Source of the DNA: Ooceraea biroi
Taxonomy: Eukaryota; Arthropoda; Insecta; Hymenoptera; Formicidae
DNA length: 64,000 bases
Assembly: GCF_003672135.1 (NCBI RefSeq)
Contig: NC_039519.1
Coordinates: 2,604,001 to 2,668,000 of the forward strand
Direction: 5' to 3'
The notes beneath the pieces are model-generated. The model was not told where the DNA came from and did no database searches. It saw only the letters and a program-made list of their open reading frames with translations. The position numbers and the translations under genes are program-made. The number at the start of each line of letters is the position of its first letter. The first letter of the stretch is position 1. Shown piece by piece: positions 12,101 through 26,600 of this stretch.

Positions 12101-15100
12101 TTTGAACATGAAGTTGAGCTCCTCTTATTCCCATTGAATACGTACCGTTCGTGCAATTTTTGACACCTGTGCTCTTTGTTATGTGAGCCCTTCAGAATAA
12201 AATACATTTCACAATTCCATTTCAAACGTGGTATGGAATCGTGCTAGCTTTTTTAGATTGTAAAATCATTACCATTGTGACACTCTGGTTTCTGCACGTA
12301 GAGCACAATTTCCACACGAAATACATCTATTCCGCGATACCGCGATTACGCTGGAAAGATCGTTCTCCGTGGTGAGACGTTATATGAAATTATCTGGTGC
12401 GATCTCCCCTTAGGATTCTTCACACTATATCGCGTTTTGCGATCACGCTCGTTAGGCGTCGCATGGGACTGACCTCTACCCCCTGGCGAAAGATCCAGCC
12501 CCTATCTGGCGCCAACGGGAATTTCAGCATCTTCGCATAGATACCCCAAGGTAATGCCCGGAGTGGCGTTCCTTCGACCCACGATTCCCTATAAAAACAA
12601 ATTGCCCCAAGCCGGCGTATTTCTCCGTTTCCGCGAAGATTTACGAAGGTACGAAAGCTGCAAGCAGCAGGCCTGTAGGTGCGAGAGGAGGCGGTACCGA
12701 TGTGTTACCCGGCATCTCGTGCTGGTCATTTTTATACGTTGGATCGTTATTTTTACACGGCCGGGCGCTCTTGCCTCTTTGTTCAATCATTTACTGCCTC
12801 TGCCGGAACCGGAGTCCGGGCTCTTTGGATGATGTAGCGGGACGCGCGCGCGACGGGACGGTGTGGATGAAAGCAAGGGCTTGCAAGCCCCGAGGGTCTC
12901 GTCCTTCGTTCGTACTTAACAGCCTTCCGTCAGACGTGTCGCCTTGGCGAACGTCGATCCCACCTTTCGACCCGATCGGTTCGTACTTCGTAAACGATGC
13001 GGGCAGCTGCTCCTGGTGGCCTCGGCATGATCAAGTATAAAGACGTGGAGATTTCATATTGAGAATATTTTGATGCAGTCCCGTGGGCAACATGACATGA
13101 TGTAAGTTGATCGTCATGAAACGTCTCATGAACAAGAGAGAAGGATCTAACGATCTATAAAATTTTTTTGTTTTCATTATTTTCTACATAGTTACAATTA
13201 TGCAAGAATGAAAGATTTAGTATTTTGATAAGAACAACGTGTAAGCACATTGTTGAAGCTTTCGTTTGCGCTGAGTTTAATCGAAATGTAGTAGCTTTGA
13301 CATTTGCTCATGCGGAATTGATTTTGGCAAACCAATTTTTCATTTAGAATTCTTTTGCTGCTTTGTAGATTTAGTCTGTCTGACTGTAAAAATGTTTTCT
13401 TTTTGTTATGTTACCTTTAAAATGAAAGAGATGCTCCACTGACATACAGCAGTACTTGAGAGGAAAGTTGCAAAACTATTTAATTCTTCGTAAAATGAAA
13501 AAGTTTGTAACATTTTCAAAAGGTAAGAAAGATTTATAAAAAATCTAATTAGCAGTTCAACTTTTCTTGCCGGATTAATGAGTTGACTTAGCGCGATAAT
13601 TACTTATATTATAAATGTAGCCTGCGAGAAGTTTTAAAGAAGTTTTTGATCACTTCACGCGATGAAAATCAGGAGAGCATGAATGCATAACACCGCGTAG
13701 CACCGGCGAACGCGAAATATAGAGCGTCCTGTATCGAAAAGCATGTGACAGGACGAAATTGCTTCGCTTCGCGTCCGTCCGTCTCGCCCAAAGAGACGTC
13801 CCGGGGAATTAATTTTTATGGTCGTTTGCCAGCCAGTAAGCTGGAACGCGCTAGCTGCAAAACTTATCGGGGTGCAATTTCAACATAATTTCCTGGAAAT
13901 GGGGTGGAATTCGCGGAATCTTTTCACCCGTTACCAATACACTTTACGACTTACTAAAGGCGCGGCCGGTTACTACGCGGACACGGTCGAAGGGATACAT
14001 AATATGTAACGATCCATATATTCGCCGAGGCAGATTGGTGTTTTCCTCGTTAAAACTTGGGTGCGAGAGCCACTCCCACGGCACTGCTATGATAACCAGA
14101 ATAGAGGATGGGTGCTAGGCAAGGATTCTGGACATGGGCGGGGTGAGAGGGAGATTGAGAAGAGCTATGTCCTGGCGTGACCCCGGTTTGGCCGGAAATG
14201 ATTCATACCCGCGGGACCACCGAACCGGCTCTTTCAGCGGATTTCGCGAGATTCTCCGAACATTGGTACATTCGTTTCCTTTAATAAGACATCTGGGAAG
14301 GAACCGACTGAACGTTTTGTTATTAATATCTCACGCCGATGGAGGAACGCTGCGGTTAACGAGGACAGAGGGAAGCTCCTTTTACGACTTTCGAGTTATG
14401 ATTGGTATCGCGCCGGCTAAGCACTCGTAATTTTTGCCGTACGATTTGTTGACGGAAGAATTCGGGGGCGAGGAAATCAGAACCCACGAAAGTAGCCATA
14501 TCGTCGAATTTGATAGCCATCTGCACAGCTCAGCACTCCGGAAGAATCATATCTCGATCATCATCTATCTGTCTCCGGTCTTTCAAAATATTCAATATAA
14601 CTCTTCCCTTTTATCGTAGAAAATAAAATCCGAACTAGTGCGGAGGAATTCACGGAGCGGAGTATCAAGTCCGCGGAACTCCGTGAACGAAGAAGCCAGG
14701 CTGGAACGCAATTCTAATATCGTAGCGAGCGCGAACGGCGGAACGGCGACAAGTGTAGCAGGAATTTAAATAATGACGCGTCGCAAACACGCGCTGAATG
14801 TTTGCCGAATGAACTTCGACGGAAGACCTCCGACTCGAGTCAATATTTCGCAGCCTTCACCGAATCCTTCTGGCAAATAACGATGGATTGCTTCTGGTCG
14901 ATGGCAGCCCAACCGAAGCTCGGATACCCGCGCGCGTACGTCTCGTTCCTTCCGGTTTGGAGTCGCGCTCTCGACTCGTAGCTTCGACTTACGGGGGTGT
15001 AATATCGAACTCTAAGGTACATACGACGTCGTCTGATCCGTCTTTCCGAGCGTCGAGCTATTCGGGCATGGAGACAGCGCTAGCACCGACCTCGGCTGAC

Positions 15101-18100
15101 TCCAAAGACGAGGGGTGGAACGCGTTCAACCGTGTATAATGTCGAGAGCGTTTCCGTAATAGTATCGACGAGCCGTGTCGAGGCTGTGATTCGTGACCGG
15201 GAATTGCTGCTCGAGGATCCGGCCTGGGGATCTCGCGGGGTAAGACGTGCCCCCTCGTAATCCTTAACTGACGGGTCATTTGCGCACGTGTACCTGTACG
15301 TGTACCACGAGACTTTACGGAGATCCTGTCGTTAAACCTCGCGTGTGGCTCTCGTGAATTTTTTATTTCTCACGAAGCAGCTGCGGCGGCGGGTCCCATT
15401 TCGCGGGCTACGCGCACATAATGCATTCCGCAGCGTGCGACGCGTCAGTCGAAAATCCGAGCGAAACGTCGTCGTGGAATATATTCCAGAGTCGCTCGTG
15501 GAATCCCCGGCGAAGGGTTGAAACTTTGGTATCAACCGGACTGGTTGTGCTCCGCTATATACATTTCCGCCTGCAAGTTAGACTTACGCGTAAGTGCGAG
15601 CGAGTGCGCGCACTCACGAGGTATACGTACGTAAGCGAGGGACTTTCCGCGCGCTCACGTGCACCTGGCTACCCGATGAGATTCTGACGAGTAGCGCGCG
15701 CGGTGTGGCTGCCGATCAGAGCTCCCCTAATTTCGCGGATGTAATATCATCCGTAATATCGAGCTTAATGTTAGTTTCAGACTTCGAGACTTGGAAGATT
15801 ACCGCGAATCATTTTGCTAGAATTTCTCGGCGCTCGTATTCCCTGCCTTTGACGCCGTCGCTGTCGCGCTGCTCTTCATGCACTTTGTGCATCGGTGCGA
15901 CTTCGATGTGCCTGTACCCTGTGAATCGTCCGGGCGAGGAATCTCTGCAAAGTAATTGGCTGGCGGTTAACTCGTGCGGCTGATACCCGTTTGACCAGTC
16001 TTTTGAATCATTATCGATGTACCGGCAGTGCTTCGTTAACGAGCTTTCATCAGCTAAGAGATATCAATAAAGTCACGAAGCGCAGTTTGTTATGAAAAAA
16101 AGCGACTTTCGCTAATTATATTTCTCTTTAATTCTGCGTTTTATGTTGCTCGGCGAGATTTTCGACGTTTTAAAGTGTTTGAAACATTTCTACAAAACAG
16201 AACTCGCCCAAGCAGAGAAATTATATTAAAAGAATTAATTTTTTATCCAAGATTCTAACGTTATAATAGACTCTTTTGTTTGACTTTGTGCATTGAACCG
16301 TGAGACATTCAACTATAGTTACAGACATTCGACAAACGGGTACTGTGATACAATTGGACTAGTTAATCTTTTCGCTTCTTTGAGTACTTTGGTTATTGCG
16401 GTTGAGATAAAATTTTTATTTTTGCTTCTCTTTCTATTGTTATTTTATTGTATTACTTTTATTACGCTAATTAGATATTATATTTTAATAAAAACTTTTT
16501 TAATAATTATAATAATTATTTTGTAATACTGTCTTTCTCTAATTGTATTTAATTTATCAATAATTAATTTGGAATTCTTAAATTATGACTAGTAATATTA
16601 GAAAAATTTAATAATAGAATTTAATAATAGAATTGTATAATAAGAATTATATAAATGTGTGTATAGATGATTTGCAGATCGTATCTATCTATTTATTCAC
16701 ACAAATATGTCTCCTGGATCTAGCTATGCTAGATACTATCTCTCTTTCAATCATGCTGCAAGGGAACACCGCATGTAATCGAACAGAGGTTAATTGATGC
16801 GGCCTTTTAGTCGTTTGATGAATGTTATGGCTATTATCAATGGCATTTGATCCATTTCACCGATTATGCACTTAACTAGAGCAAATTTCTCTATCGGCAT
16901 ATGTCCCATGGAGGCAGATTATCAGCCATTACGCTCTTTATCCGCGACGCAAGCAAAATATTATTTAGCTTTGTATCTGAATAACCGCGTAATATTGCGC
17001 ACATTATACACGTGCGGCAATTATAAATTTGATTTTACGGATATGCTACGTAATAAATTGCTTCCTTCCTCATTTCTTGTTTATTACAAAGTTACAGTCC
17101 CAATCGAGTTTACATAATTTTCTTGAAATACTGATTCCAGCAGTGAATTATTCGATAAAAAATTACGGAATATATTATTTGTTTAATCTAATACACGCTA
17201 TCAAAGCTGAGAGATGTTAACTTCATTTAAACACACGATTAAGATACATTTCAATCTTTCGATTTAGCCAACAGCTATTCCTCATTAAATCGATCTTCAG
17301 AACGAGGATAAAACGAGATTGCGAATATCGGAAATAGCTAACAATCGGGAGACGATAAATTAAACTAGCTCAAAACCTACCGTACTTGGCTACGCCAGCG
17401 GGCGAAGCCACGAGATAAGGAATTTCTACCGTGATTTGCATTTTACAATGGTATAGATCGGCCGGATAAGAGCTCGAACTTGCAATATCGCAGTATCGGG
17501 CGCCAGATGTTTGACTACTTGAGACATGCAAGTCATCGAGCAGAAAGAGAATTTTTTTATTAAACATCGACCGTATTCAAACGACTACAATTATATCCAT
17601 CTATTGACATATCTGCGGTACAGTGAACATCATATCATAATTTGCAAGAGAGAAGCGATACAGATATAACATGTACATAACAATACCTTTCCCCCCCTTT
17701 TTCCTGATGCTGGGCCATTCGTAGATCGAAGCATCCCGCGTCTGAAGCGTAAGGCTCGCGTAATGTTGCGTAATGTCTCGATATACCTCGACGCGAAAAA
17801 TACTGATTTAATGGCATTTAGCATTGTGTCGCGAAATGAACGGTCGGACAGAAATGGAATTTTTATCAGGCAGCTGGATATCGATACTACGTCTAGGTAT
17901 AGCACGATTCCCGCCTTGCGCCGGAACTGATCAGCCGGATAAGATCTTCGGCAGCAATATCGCCGGCGGGAACGCTACATCGGCGACTGCACACGGCTAA
18001 AACTGGAAGACCGGTGTGTGCACGGAGATCGGTCTGCAGTACGAAACCAAGGGCCGTCACGTCTCGGCTTTGACCCGAACCGCCACCTCCTCCAGTCCGA

Positions 18101-18531
18101 ACACACGTTCCCGCTTTATGACACCTGTTTGCTGGCGTTGCTTCTCGCGCCCGAGCGCCCTTTTCTCTGTCCTCTTGCTGCGTCCGCCGTATCGGCACAG
18201 TCAGTCGCGCCGCGCGTGTAATATACTCGTCAAATCGATACGTTACCGTTGCCTTCGACATGCCGGGATCACACGGAGAGATATTAGAGCGCGAGTGACG
18301 ACTTCTTTCCTCCCGGAGTCCTGAAATAGCGGCACGTTTTTGTGTAACGCGCGATGTTATTCAGGATAAGTATCCGTGATGCTGTGATGAGAGCATACTC
18401 CGGATACTCCGCGGAGAACGAAATTCGACAGGATGCTATTACATCGACAGGAGTAACTGGCCGCATGCCAATTACATTTATTTGCTTCAGAGCGTTTCCG
18501 TGATCGATGCTCCCCGTGATGTCAAATACAC
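9144..18531. other. no supported gene; alternating AT-rich and CpG-rich DNA
   Basis: No known domain is seen on either strand. GC-richer blocks lie at about 11220-11690 (including a GGCGGCGATGGCGACG-type triplet stretch), 12300-13040 (with a TATAAAAAC near 12590) and 14640-15980. Open frames there are short and overlap on both strands. Confidence 0.5.
10277..10315. repeat. short tandem repeat of TCTTATGTTA
   Basis: Three imperfect copies of TCTTATGTTA(ATTA) occur in a row. Confidence 0.7.
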
Positions 18532-18597
18532 GTCTAGTGATATATTGTTTTATCCATATATAGATATAGATATGGATAAAACAATATATCACTAGAC
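18532..18597. repeat. perfect 28-bp inverted repeat (hairpin palindrome)
   Basis: The arms 18532-18559 and 18570-18597 are exact reverse complements around a 10-base spacer ATAGATATAG. Each arm starts or ends with GTCTAGTGATATATTG or its complement. A 66-base transcript would form an uninterrupted stem. No gene or element context explains it. Confidence 0.95.
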
Positions 18598-20161
18598 AAG
18601 AATAGTCTTGAGAGCTCTATTGAGTCGCGAATGCCAATATTTTGAACATTTTTGTCGAGCTTAATTTTTTGTGAAAGCTCCAAACTATTTCATGTGAATA
18701 AATTTTTCTTAATTCCTGAATCGTTTATTCTTCCATTTCATGCAGTGTTGAATTGTCTATTTAAAACGTATCAAAGATTTATAAAGTTAAAAAGCAGGAG
18801 TTATAAAACGATTCATAAATTCATTTTAAACGCATATTTACTGATTAAATCTTTATGTTATTCCATGTTATTATTTAAAAATAACTTTTTTATTCATTGA
18901 AAACATGAAACTATAGATATCGATTTACTTTCATCTTTGAACGCGAGTATTTTCAACATGAAACCATTTTTGTTATACCTCACATTGCTTAGAAGAAGAA
19001 AACGATGCTTCCATCGTGAGCCAGGTACGAGATATAGATTCTTGCTTACTCGTTTGTACCTCTTCTTCTGTTCTATTTCTTTGGTTGTATCAAGAAGGTA
19101 GACCAGATCGAGCTGCTGTTGCACTTCCGCAGATTGAAAAGTGCATCCAGCAATTTGTCGGGCTTGAAATGACGTCCAGAATGCCATGTGTTTAACTCTA
19201 AAAAATTTTTTTCTTTTTTTTTATTGTGTATCTCACCGACTGAGTTTTGTAAATAATTAATTGAAAGGAAAATACTACGTAATATAAAATTCCCTACAGT
19301 AATAATATCTCGAAAATTATGCATTTCTTAAATTTTTCCAGAGACGATAATTCTTACGTCATGAACTTAATTCATAAAGTTAAAGGCTTTCGACAAATTG
19401 TTTGACACTTTATTCTAACAATTATAAAGTTATAAGAAACTACTGGCCAATTCAATTTGTGATAAGAAAATGTTGACTTGGGCTCCGTCAAACGTCTGTA
19501 ATTAAGAGAAGTACGCCACTGTTAATACAGCCTACGTTAAAAAGATTGTTAACAAGACCGCAGTATTTAAAAGTTTGAGCACTTTAATAAAACGTTGACA
19601 CGGTTTGTTTTTATAAACAATTCGTTTCTTTTCATATGATTTTGCTTATGTGATTTCTAATTAGTTTTCGTCAAAATTTTGTCTTGCAGATCACGTATCT
19701 TCAACAATTATATGATTCTGATAACAATTCGGATATAAAGTCGAACTCTTCGTTCTGCTCGGCACAAGATTTACAATGCACCGCATCAGAATAGAAGGGC
19801 GTTACGCAAGGAAAAGTAGCTTGCTACTGTAAGGCAGTGACACACGACAAATTGTCTGGCGTTTCGACAGGAATCTAAAGGCAGATTTATTGCTCGCCAG
19901 TGTAAAGGCACTCGCGAGGGCTGTACTACGTCCCGTCGCCTCACAATCCATGTTGTGCCGCCTTGTATATCCGTCTTTGCGTCTGTGAATATTCGATCGC
20001 CACGATTCACGTACACGGAGGTGCTAAAACTGGCACGTCCACGAGAGAAAGAAAAAATAAATCTAAATAATAACGAGAAGTCTCACGCCGTAAATCCATG
20101 GAGAAATTTCGAATTCGCGTATCGCGCGATGCGGTTTATGCGAACGTGCTGTTCGTGCATT

Positions 20162-20503
20162 TTATAGAAACTTCCGCGTTATAAAACTATTAACCGAGTG
20201 CAAAGGTATTTCAACAGGAATAAGGAAATACCGTATATAATTGTAGTCGGTAAGCGTGGCCACGGTGCGGTAGTGCTCGCTTTCCGGATACCGGATACTG
20301 GATAGAGACGGAAAAGTAACAGTGGTCTCTTGGGGACGATGGTTAAAGGAGGCTTTAGTGGGCTGTTGGCCCGGTCTGATATTCCGCGCGTTGTGGATTA
20401 CGACCGGTAATAACATTCCTAGGACGATCTCAAGGATATAGAACGCGATCTGAAGCGAGATCAGCCGAGGCAGGATATGGGAATGGCCGTTGGTGGCAAG
20501 CAT
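20162..20503 (-). CDS. possible small membrane or secreted protein, or first exon
   Basis: A 113-codon frame starts at ATG 20503 in the context ATCAACATG, a good insect start context. Residues 1-16 are polar, and residues about 14-36 (LISLQIAFYILEIVLGMLL) form a strong hydrophobic segment that could be a signal anchor. Residues 38-90 are hydrophilic (RNIRPGQQPTKASF; SIRYPESEHYRTVATLTDY). Third codon positions are GC-rich against an AT-rich surrounding, which favours coding. No family is recognised. It may be a single-exon gene or the first exon of a minus-strand gene with its donor inside the frame. The evidence is composition and start context only. Confidence 0.28.
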   Translation of the reverse strand: MLATNGHSHILPRLISLQIAFYILEIVLGMLLPVVIHNARNIRPGQQPTKASFNHRPQETTVTFPSLSSIRYPESEHYRTVATLTDYNYIRYFLIPVEIPLHSVNSFITRKFL

Positions 20504-23500
20504 GTTGATTTCCGTTGGTAGTGGTCAGGTCCGGTCTACGAACCCAGGCGGTTTACTTTCATGACGGTTTCGACTATTTTCCGTTTAGCCGACCATATAA
20601 GGTACGATAAGACCGAGATAACCGAGTGCGCTCCGAGTTATTCGGTGAAAAAAACTCGATTATTAAATTTGCGTGACGTGATCGCAGCGCAACTTTCCAG
20701 GACTGATGACTGATATTATAACTCGGCGAGGGAAAAAAGGCTCTCCGTCAAACAACGCAAATAATGTTTCTAAATTCAATACGTCAGATCAAACGAATCC
20801 GAGGGGAAAAATTACGAGCGGGCTCTCGCTGAATTTTCCAGATGTTCACTTTCGTCTGAGTGCATAAGTGCTCAAAAGGAATCGTGCCTCAAAGAATCCG
20901 AATCTCCAGTAAATACCCGGGTCCGTATAAAACTACGTAGATGCAATTTAGCGTGCGCGCGAGAGATGGATCATCTTGTGTGCCTCGAGGCCCTGGTTCA
21001 TCGATCTGCAGACTGTGTACTTTTCATCTCTTGGCTACATCCGAGAAGGAAAGTGGCCGCTGAAAGATGCGTCGATACACGCAACGATGCACACTCAATG
21101 AATACCGTTTACTTATTCGAATGGAAAGGAAAACTGCATCTGCAAAGAGCACGCCAATTCGCTATGTAACTTTCAGGCTCCTCAACGACGAATCGTTCAC
21201 TGATGCTAACGTGGGTATCGATCGTCTCGCAGTGAATTATCGAATATTACAATTTACCTATGTATATTTGTCTATGCATGCGATATAAAAAATAAATACA
21301 TCAATTATACGTAACAAAGTTGTTTCTCATTGATGCAATAAATCTGCATTTCGCACATTATTCCTTCTTCTTTAAAAGAGAAACTTTAAAAAAAGTCTCA
21401 AGAGATTTTCAGTGAAACTTGATTCCTGCAAATCGTAATTTATGCTTACTCCAAAGTTTTTTCTTTTATTGATGGTATAAGAGATTGAAATAAAATGTAA
21501 TGCAGATCATTTAAAGCCGCGCGCTCTGACGGGAAGTTCGCTTGATTGAGCATCAAGATTCTTTTACTCGGTTAGAAAGTGAATTCATTGAGATGTGAAG
21601 ATCGAAAAATTGCATTCCTTTGAAATTAAAGAAATTTTCAATCTTGTTACTGCGAAGTTAATCTATTAATAGATAAATGCATTTTTTGCACGATTAAAAT
21701 GAAATCGTGATGTAATGTTACATTTATCTTTATCTATTGAAATGTGTGTTTCTCTTCTGATATGTGTACATATTTTTTTATTTTATATAATTGTTGAAAT
21801 TGGATAAGTTAAATACTTATCACATATAAATACGCTTATTTAAGTATATTAACAAATGTTAACAGAAATTTTTCTGTATAAGAACTTATATTGCTATCTT
21901 GATGTATAATACATTTAATTCAAGCTTTGATTCTTGAAGTTGCACTTCTAGTTTTTTTAATTAACGACTTCCAAAATTAATAAAACATGTAAATATAGCA
22001 GCAGGAGTTCAACAGACATATATAATTCATGATGATCATGATTATAATGTATTAATGTATTATTATACAATATTTTTATATCATTATAAAATATTAATAT
22101 ATTTTCTTTATGTACAAGTTATTAAATACGTGTTATATTATCGATAATAAATCTGCTTAAAGTAACAAGTAATTGATAAATAAATGGATAACCATTGTAA
22201 AACGTTATATTCACATTTCATCAAACAATTAAATATTGAAATTTATTACTACTTTATTATTTCATTAATTATCAACATTGATTAGATCAAGATATTGCAC
22301 AGAGATTTCTATTTAATATAATTCAGTTTTTCTGATTAACGTTATAAAAATGTAGTTTTTATACGCAGTGCATATGACGATAGACGAATGATTAAAAAAT
22401 TATATTCGCACCCAAATTACTTCGTTTGAAGGACATACGGCATATACATAAAATCTGTAATATATGAATTTGATAAAGCAAAATAAAGTAAAAACTCTGA
22501 AGAAATAATTAAAAATATGGAATCAGATGGCTGCAGTGGAGAACCAGTGAAAAATACCACGCCTAATTACATTCATATTTGCGGATTCGTGAAATAATTC
22601 ATGATTAATACCATCTCACGTAACTTTAATATCAAATACCGCACATAATTTTTAATATTGCGCTGTTGTTCGCATTACTTGTTTCCGGCTGAATGCGGAT
22701 TTATTCGATACGCGGAAAATGTCTGTTATTCGAAAAGCGAAAAACAGCGGATCATCGATTAGTCGGATTAGCACGTTTGTTATAGGATCGCGTAAATCCA
22801 TCACGCGCTGCGCTATCCTGTATACGGATTCGCGTATCGGATGAATGGATTATCCATCCGATTCGTTGCAGGGTGAGAACGGATTACAATCCATATTTAC
22901 ATCGGACGTGGGGAAGCAAAATTATCTGGCTAGTGTCATTTACAAACATTTCAACGTAAGAGTATGCCTCATTGAGTTACATTACGTGTACAGTGTACAG
23001 TATACATTGCATATACTAACGAGAGATAAGCTGACCAAAACCGATACAGTCCGAAATCGCCACACGTGTACAACATGGTCGCATATGTCGACAAAATATG
23101 GCAAACTACCGAGCAAGCGTTACACGACGCCAATTCTTTCAAATGAGATAAAAATGTTAATATCGAACATTATATGGATGAAATATTGGTTGCACTTGCA
23201 AACAGAGATAAAATATGTATCTCTCTGGACCAGCTTGTGATAAAAAATCAGTATTATTCTGTCCTATAATAATAGAAATCATTAATGAGAAAAATGTTTT
23301 GTAATAAACCATAATCCTAATATGTTTAATGTAATATGAGATCAAATTGGCAGTGAATTTCATTCAAAGTTTATTTGATGGACCTTATGGCGGTTGAAAG
23401 ATGCAGCAGATGGACGAACACGGTCGCTCGTAATACGTTCTGCTTGTTTGCTCGTGCTAAAGAATGACAAAAATTCAGGAGCTTCGCTAAAAGTGACTTC

Positions 23501-23582
23501 ATTCGCGAAATGAAGTTGATATTTCAGTACAGTGTTACATAAAATGCTTTCTCATTTTCGGCTGCTAAATGAAGTACTATAC

Positions 23583-23622
23583 AGTAATAATATATTATTA
23601 TAAGTAATAATATATTATTACT
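23583..23622. repeat. 20-bp tandem duplication of an AT palindrome
   Basis: The unit AGTAATAATATATTATTA occurs twice in tandem (23583 and 23603), and each unit is itself nearly palindromic. Confidence 0.85.
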
Positions 23623-26600
23623 TTATTACATAATAATTTAATCATTCATATGAACGTCTCTCTCTCTTACACATATATTAATTTCTACTAGTCTCTTCTT
23701 TGAAAATTGTATAAGCGTTAAAGCAGAAGAAGCACCCTGAAAATTTTAATAATAAGGGTTGATTTTCGCACGAGTGCGCATTTTATTGAATATTAAACCG
23801 TAACCTCTTATTACGTAAAACAAAAAGTAAGTTGCACAAAGACAGCCATTGTCCAATACTTTTTATCTAGTTTCATTTCCTCGCGAACTATAATAATGGC
23901 TTTAAATGATAAAGTACGCCGCCACGAAATTTGCCTCGATAAATATCGCGGGAAGTATGGATTAACTTCGCTATTGTATCGAAAGGATCATTTTCCTCGG
24001 AAACTAAATTTCAGCACAGCCAAATGAAATTTCTAACTTGATTTGATATGTAAATGAACTATTGTGATTGTTATTCCTGCCATAATTCTGCACGGAGTCG
24101 ATAATCCGAGGACGTTCTATGAATGAAGTTTGTTAGAAAAGTTGTTAGAAGTTTGTTTAAAAATAACGATCGAGTAGGCGGTGAGAACTTTTAACGTGAC
24201 ATAATGTGAAGATTATTTTCTAAGAGAGGAGTACTGTAATAAATAAATATTTTTGATAAAATGTTGCGAAAATGATGATATGATTTTGCGATACGCGAAT
24301 GTATGGATTATTTTCGTTATATGTTTTAAATACACAATTTTATTGCAATGGATATAGCATTAATTTGGCACAAATAAATATGATCCTAAATTTCTCGCAA
24401 AGTTTAGAAATTGCGGATTGACGCTTTCAATGAATCGAATATATTGATATCAATATTGTGACATGGAAGAATTTTGCAATGAACATTTCATACATATTAT
24501 CAAATATTTATGGTAATCATAAACAACATTAACTCGCACGAAAATGAATAAAACACTTGTATATCGCGTGTGTTAATGTGCTAAACCTGTAGTTGATTAA
24601 ATTTTTAAATAATTCATAAAAGTATACTCTATATACTCGGCTGTGACTACATACTCTTTAAATATTTTATCAGAATTTATGTAAATGCGGGAGGAGAACT
24701 TAATTGAAGTTCAATTGGTATTAATATTAAATGTTCGGAGCCATAAAAGTTGGTGTGTTTGTTTTAATTAACTTCCGTACTCCACGATTCTGTGAGTTTT
24801 ATGTCCTGCATGATACATGATAAATCAATTATCAAATTAGAGGATTATTGTGCGATAGCGGTTACGCACCGTCGCTACAACATGCTGCTTTAATTTACAC
24901 GCATGTTATCCATACCATAGAATATTTGCGGTCGAATAAATTGTTGAATGTTACAGGCAAGATATTTCCTTGATTAGATCGGTCTTTAGGATTGATTTAT
25001 TATGCTGCTTCTCATCTGCTTCGTGCCTTTATTACATTATCTAAATTAAAATTAAAATTTCTGTGATCAATCGGATTCTACTTGCTCTCAAATTTATATC
25101 ATAATTTGTTCAAGATAAAAAGAAAGAATATTATGAAATTAATGACAAATAATGAAATGCTTATGAAAACATATTCATGTCATGAGATATTCATTCTTAT
25201 TTACTTGGCATCGCAATAAAAATGTTGCAATTTTTCGGGGAACATTGAACTCTCAAATTGCTTTCTGATTTAATCTGTCTTAAGCATTTTTGTCTTGCAA
25301 AGTAGAAAAAGTTGGTGGGTCCTTTTGAAGGTAATCTACGGCACATACGGCACGGAAATCGTCGGTGCGTATTCAAATCTTCAATGGGATCAGCAGCGAA
25401 TTGCATTAGGTAGTCAAACGAATTTTCCTCCTTGGAATTCTTACGGATGGCGCTTAACGTCATTAAGACGCGCTCGATAACTTTTAAAGGGGCGTCTCCA
25501 GACACGAAACATGCCCGACGAGAGATCGCATGATATTGCGACGTAACGGAATTTTTCATTAAACGGTCGAGTTTCCACTAACTAATGAAACAGCATCAGC
25601 GTGAACGCGATCTTAGAGTATTTAATTACAATTTGTGAAGAAAAGAGAAAAGATACTCTTGGTCGAGATTGGACCGATTATCTGTTCCAAGGTTCTGTAT
25701 CTGTTTTAATTGAAGTATTGTGTGCGTCATGGAATATCTCGTTTAAATCTGTCGAAGTCCATTAATTAGCGTGTAACAAAAACTTGATCTAATATACAAT
25801 ATATTTGATACACGTTTCTTGTTTGTTCAGTGCAATTCGCTGCATGTGATTTTCATGCGGCATTATTTTCATATGTTAAAATTAACTGGATGTCGAAATT
25901 GATCCTGAAGAGACGTAGAACTCTCGCGATTGCGGGAGTAAATGCAAATGTAAAATATCCAAGGCGAATATGTACACGGTAGTATGGAGCTAACAGGGAT
26001 TTTCGTATAATGTGATACACACAATGGGGCACAAAAGCTAATTAATTAAGTGAGTATGCAGGCTAAGTGAATGGCTCCCAACACGTTTCGCCGCAAAACA
26101 TATTAGCAGAAATGGTTTATGCGGTATTTACCGGTGACACTCAAAGGGCCGCGGCACTACTTAAAGCGGAATAGAATACGGTTTAACGAGCCACTTAGGA
26201 TAACCCACTTCGACTAGTACACGAGGGAGTATCATTAGCAGGCACGTATTCCACATTTGGCAAGTTCTGAAACGGCACAGTCGAATATTACGAGCAACGT
26301 ATAGAGCTTAGAAGACCGCGTAACGTACGTATTCCTCAGGTGAACGAGAATAACGGAATATTAAAGTTATAATCAGCGAGATGTATTATAAACTGCAGCA
26401 GTAACGCAAACTGTAACGCGCACCGCTTGCTGAATCCTATTCGCGTGCAATTTTTCCATATGCGCAAATTGATTTTTCTCTACATTCACTCTACATCTCG
26501 TTTCTGCACTATATCCGTGGATTATATTATTTTGTGCTTTATACGGAATCCTGTTAATTAGTTGCTGATGAACATTTGATCGAGGACGTATTCGTGTCTT

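Noticed and set aside
25197..25559. 120-codon minus-strand frame
   Set aside because: Some polar protein-like stretches, but no domain, start context or splice support.
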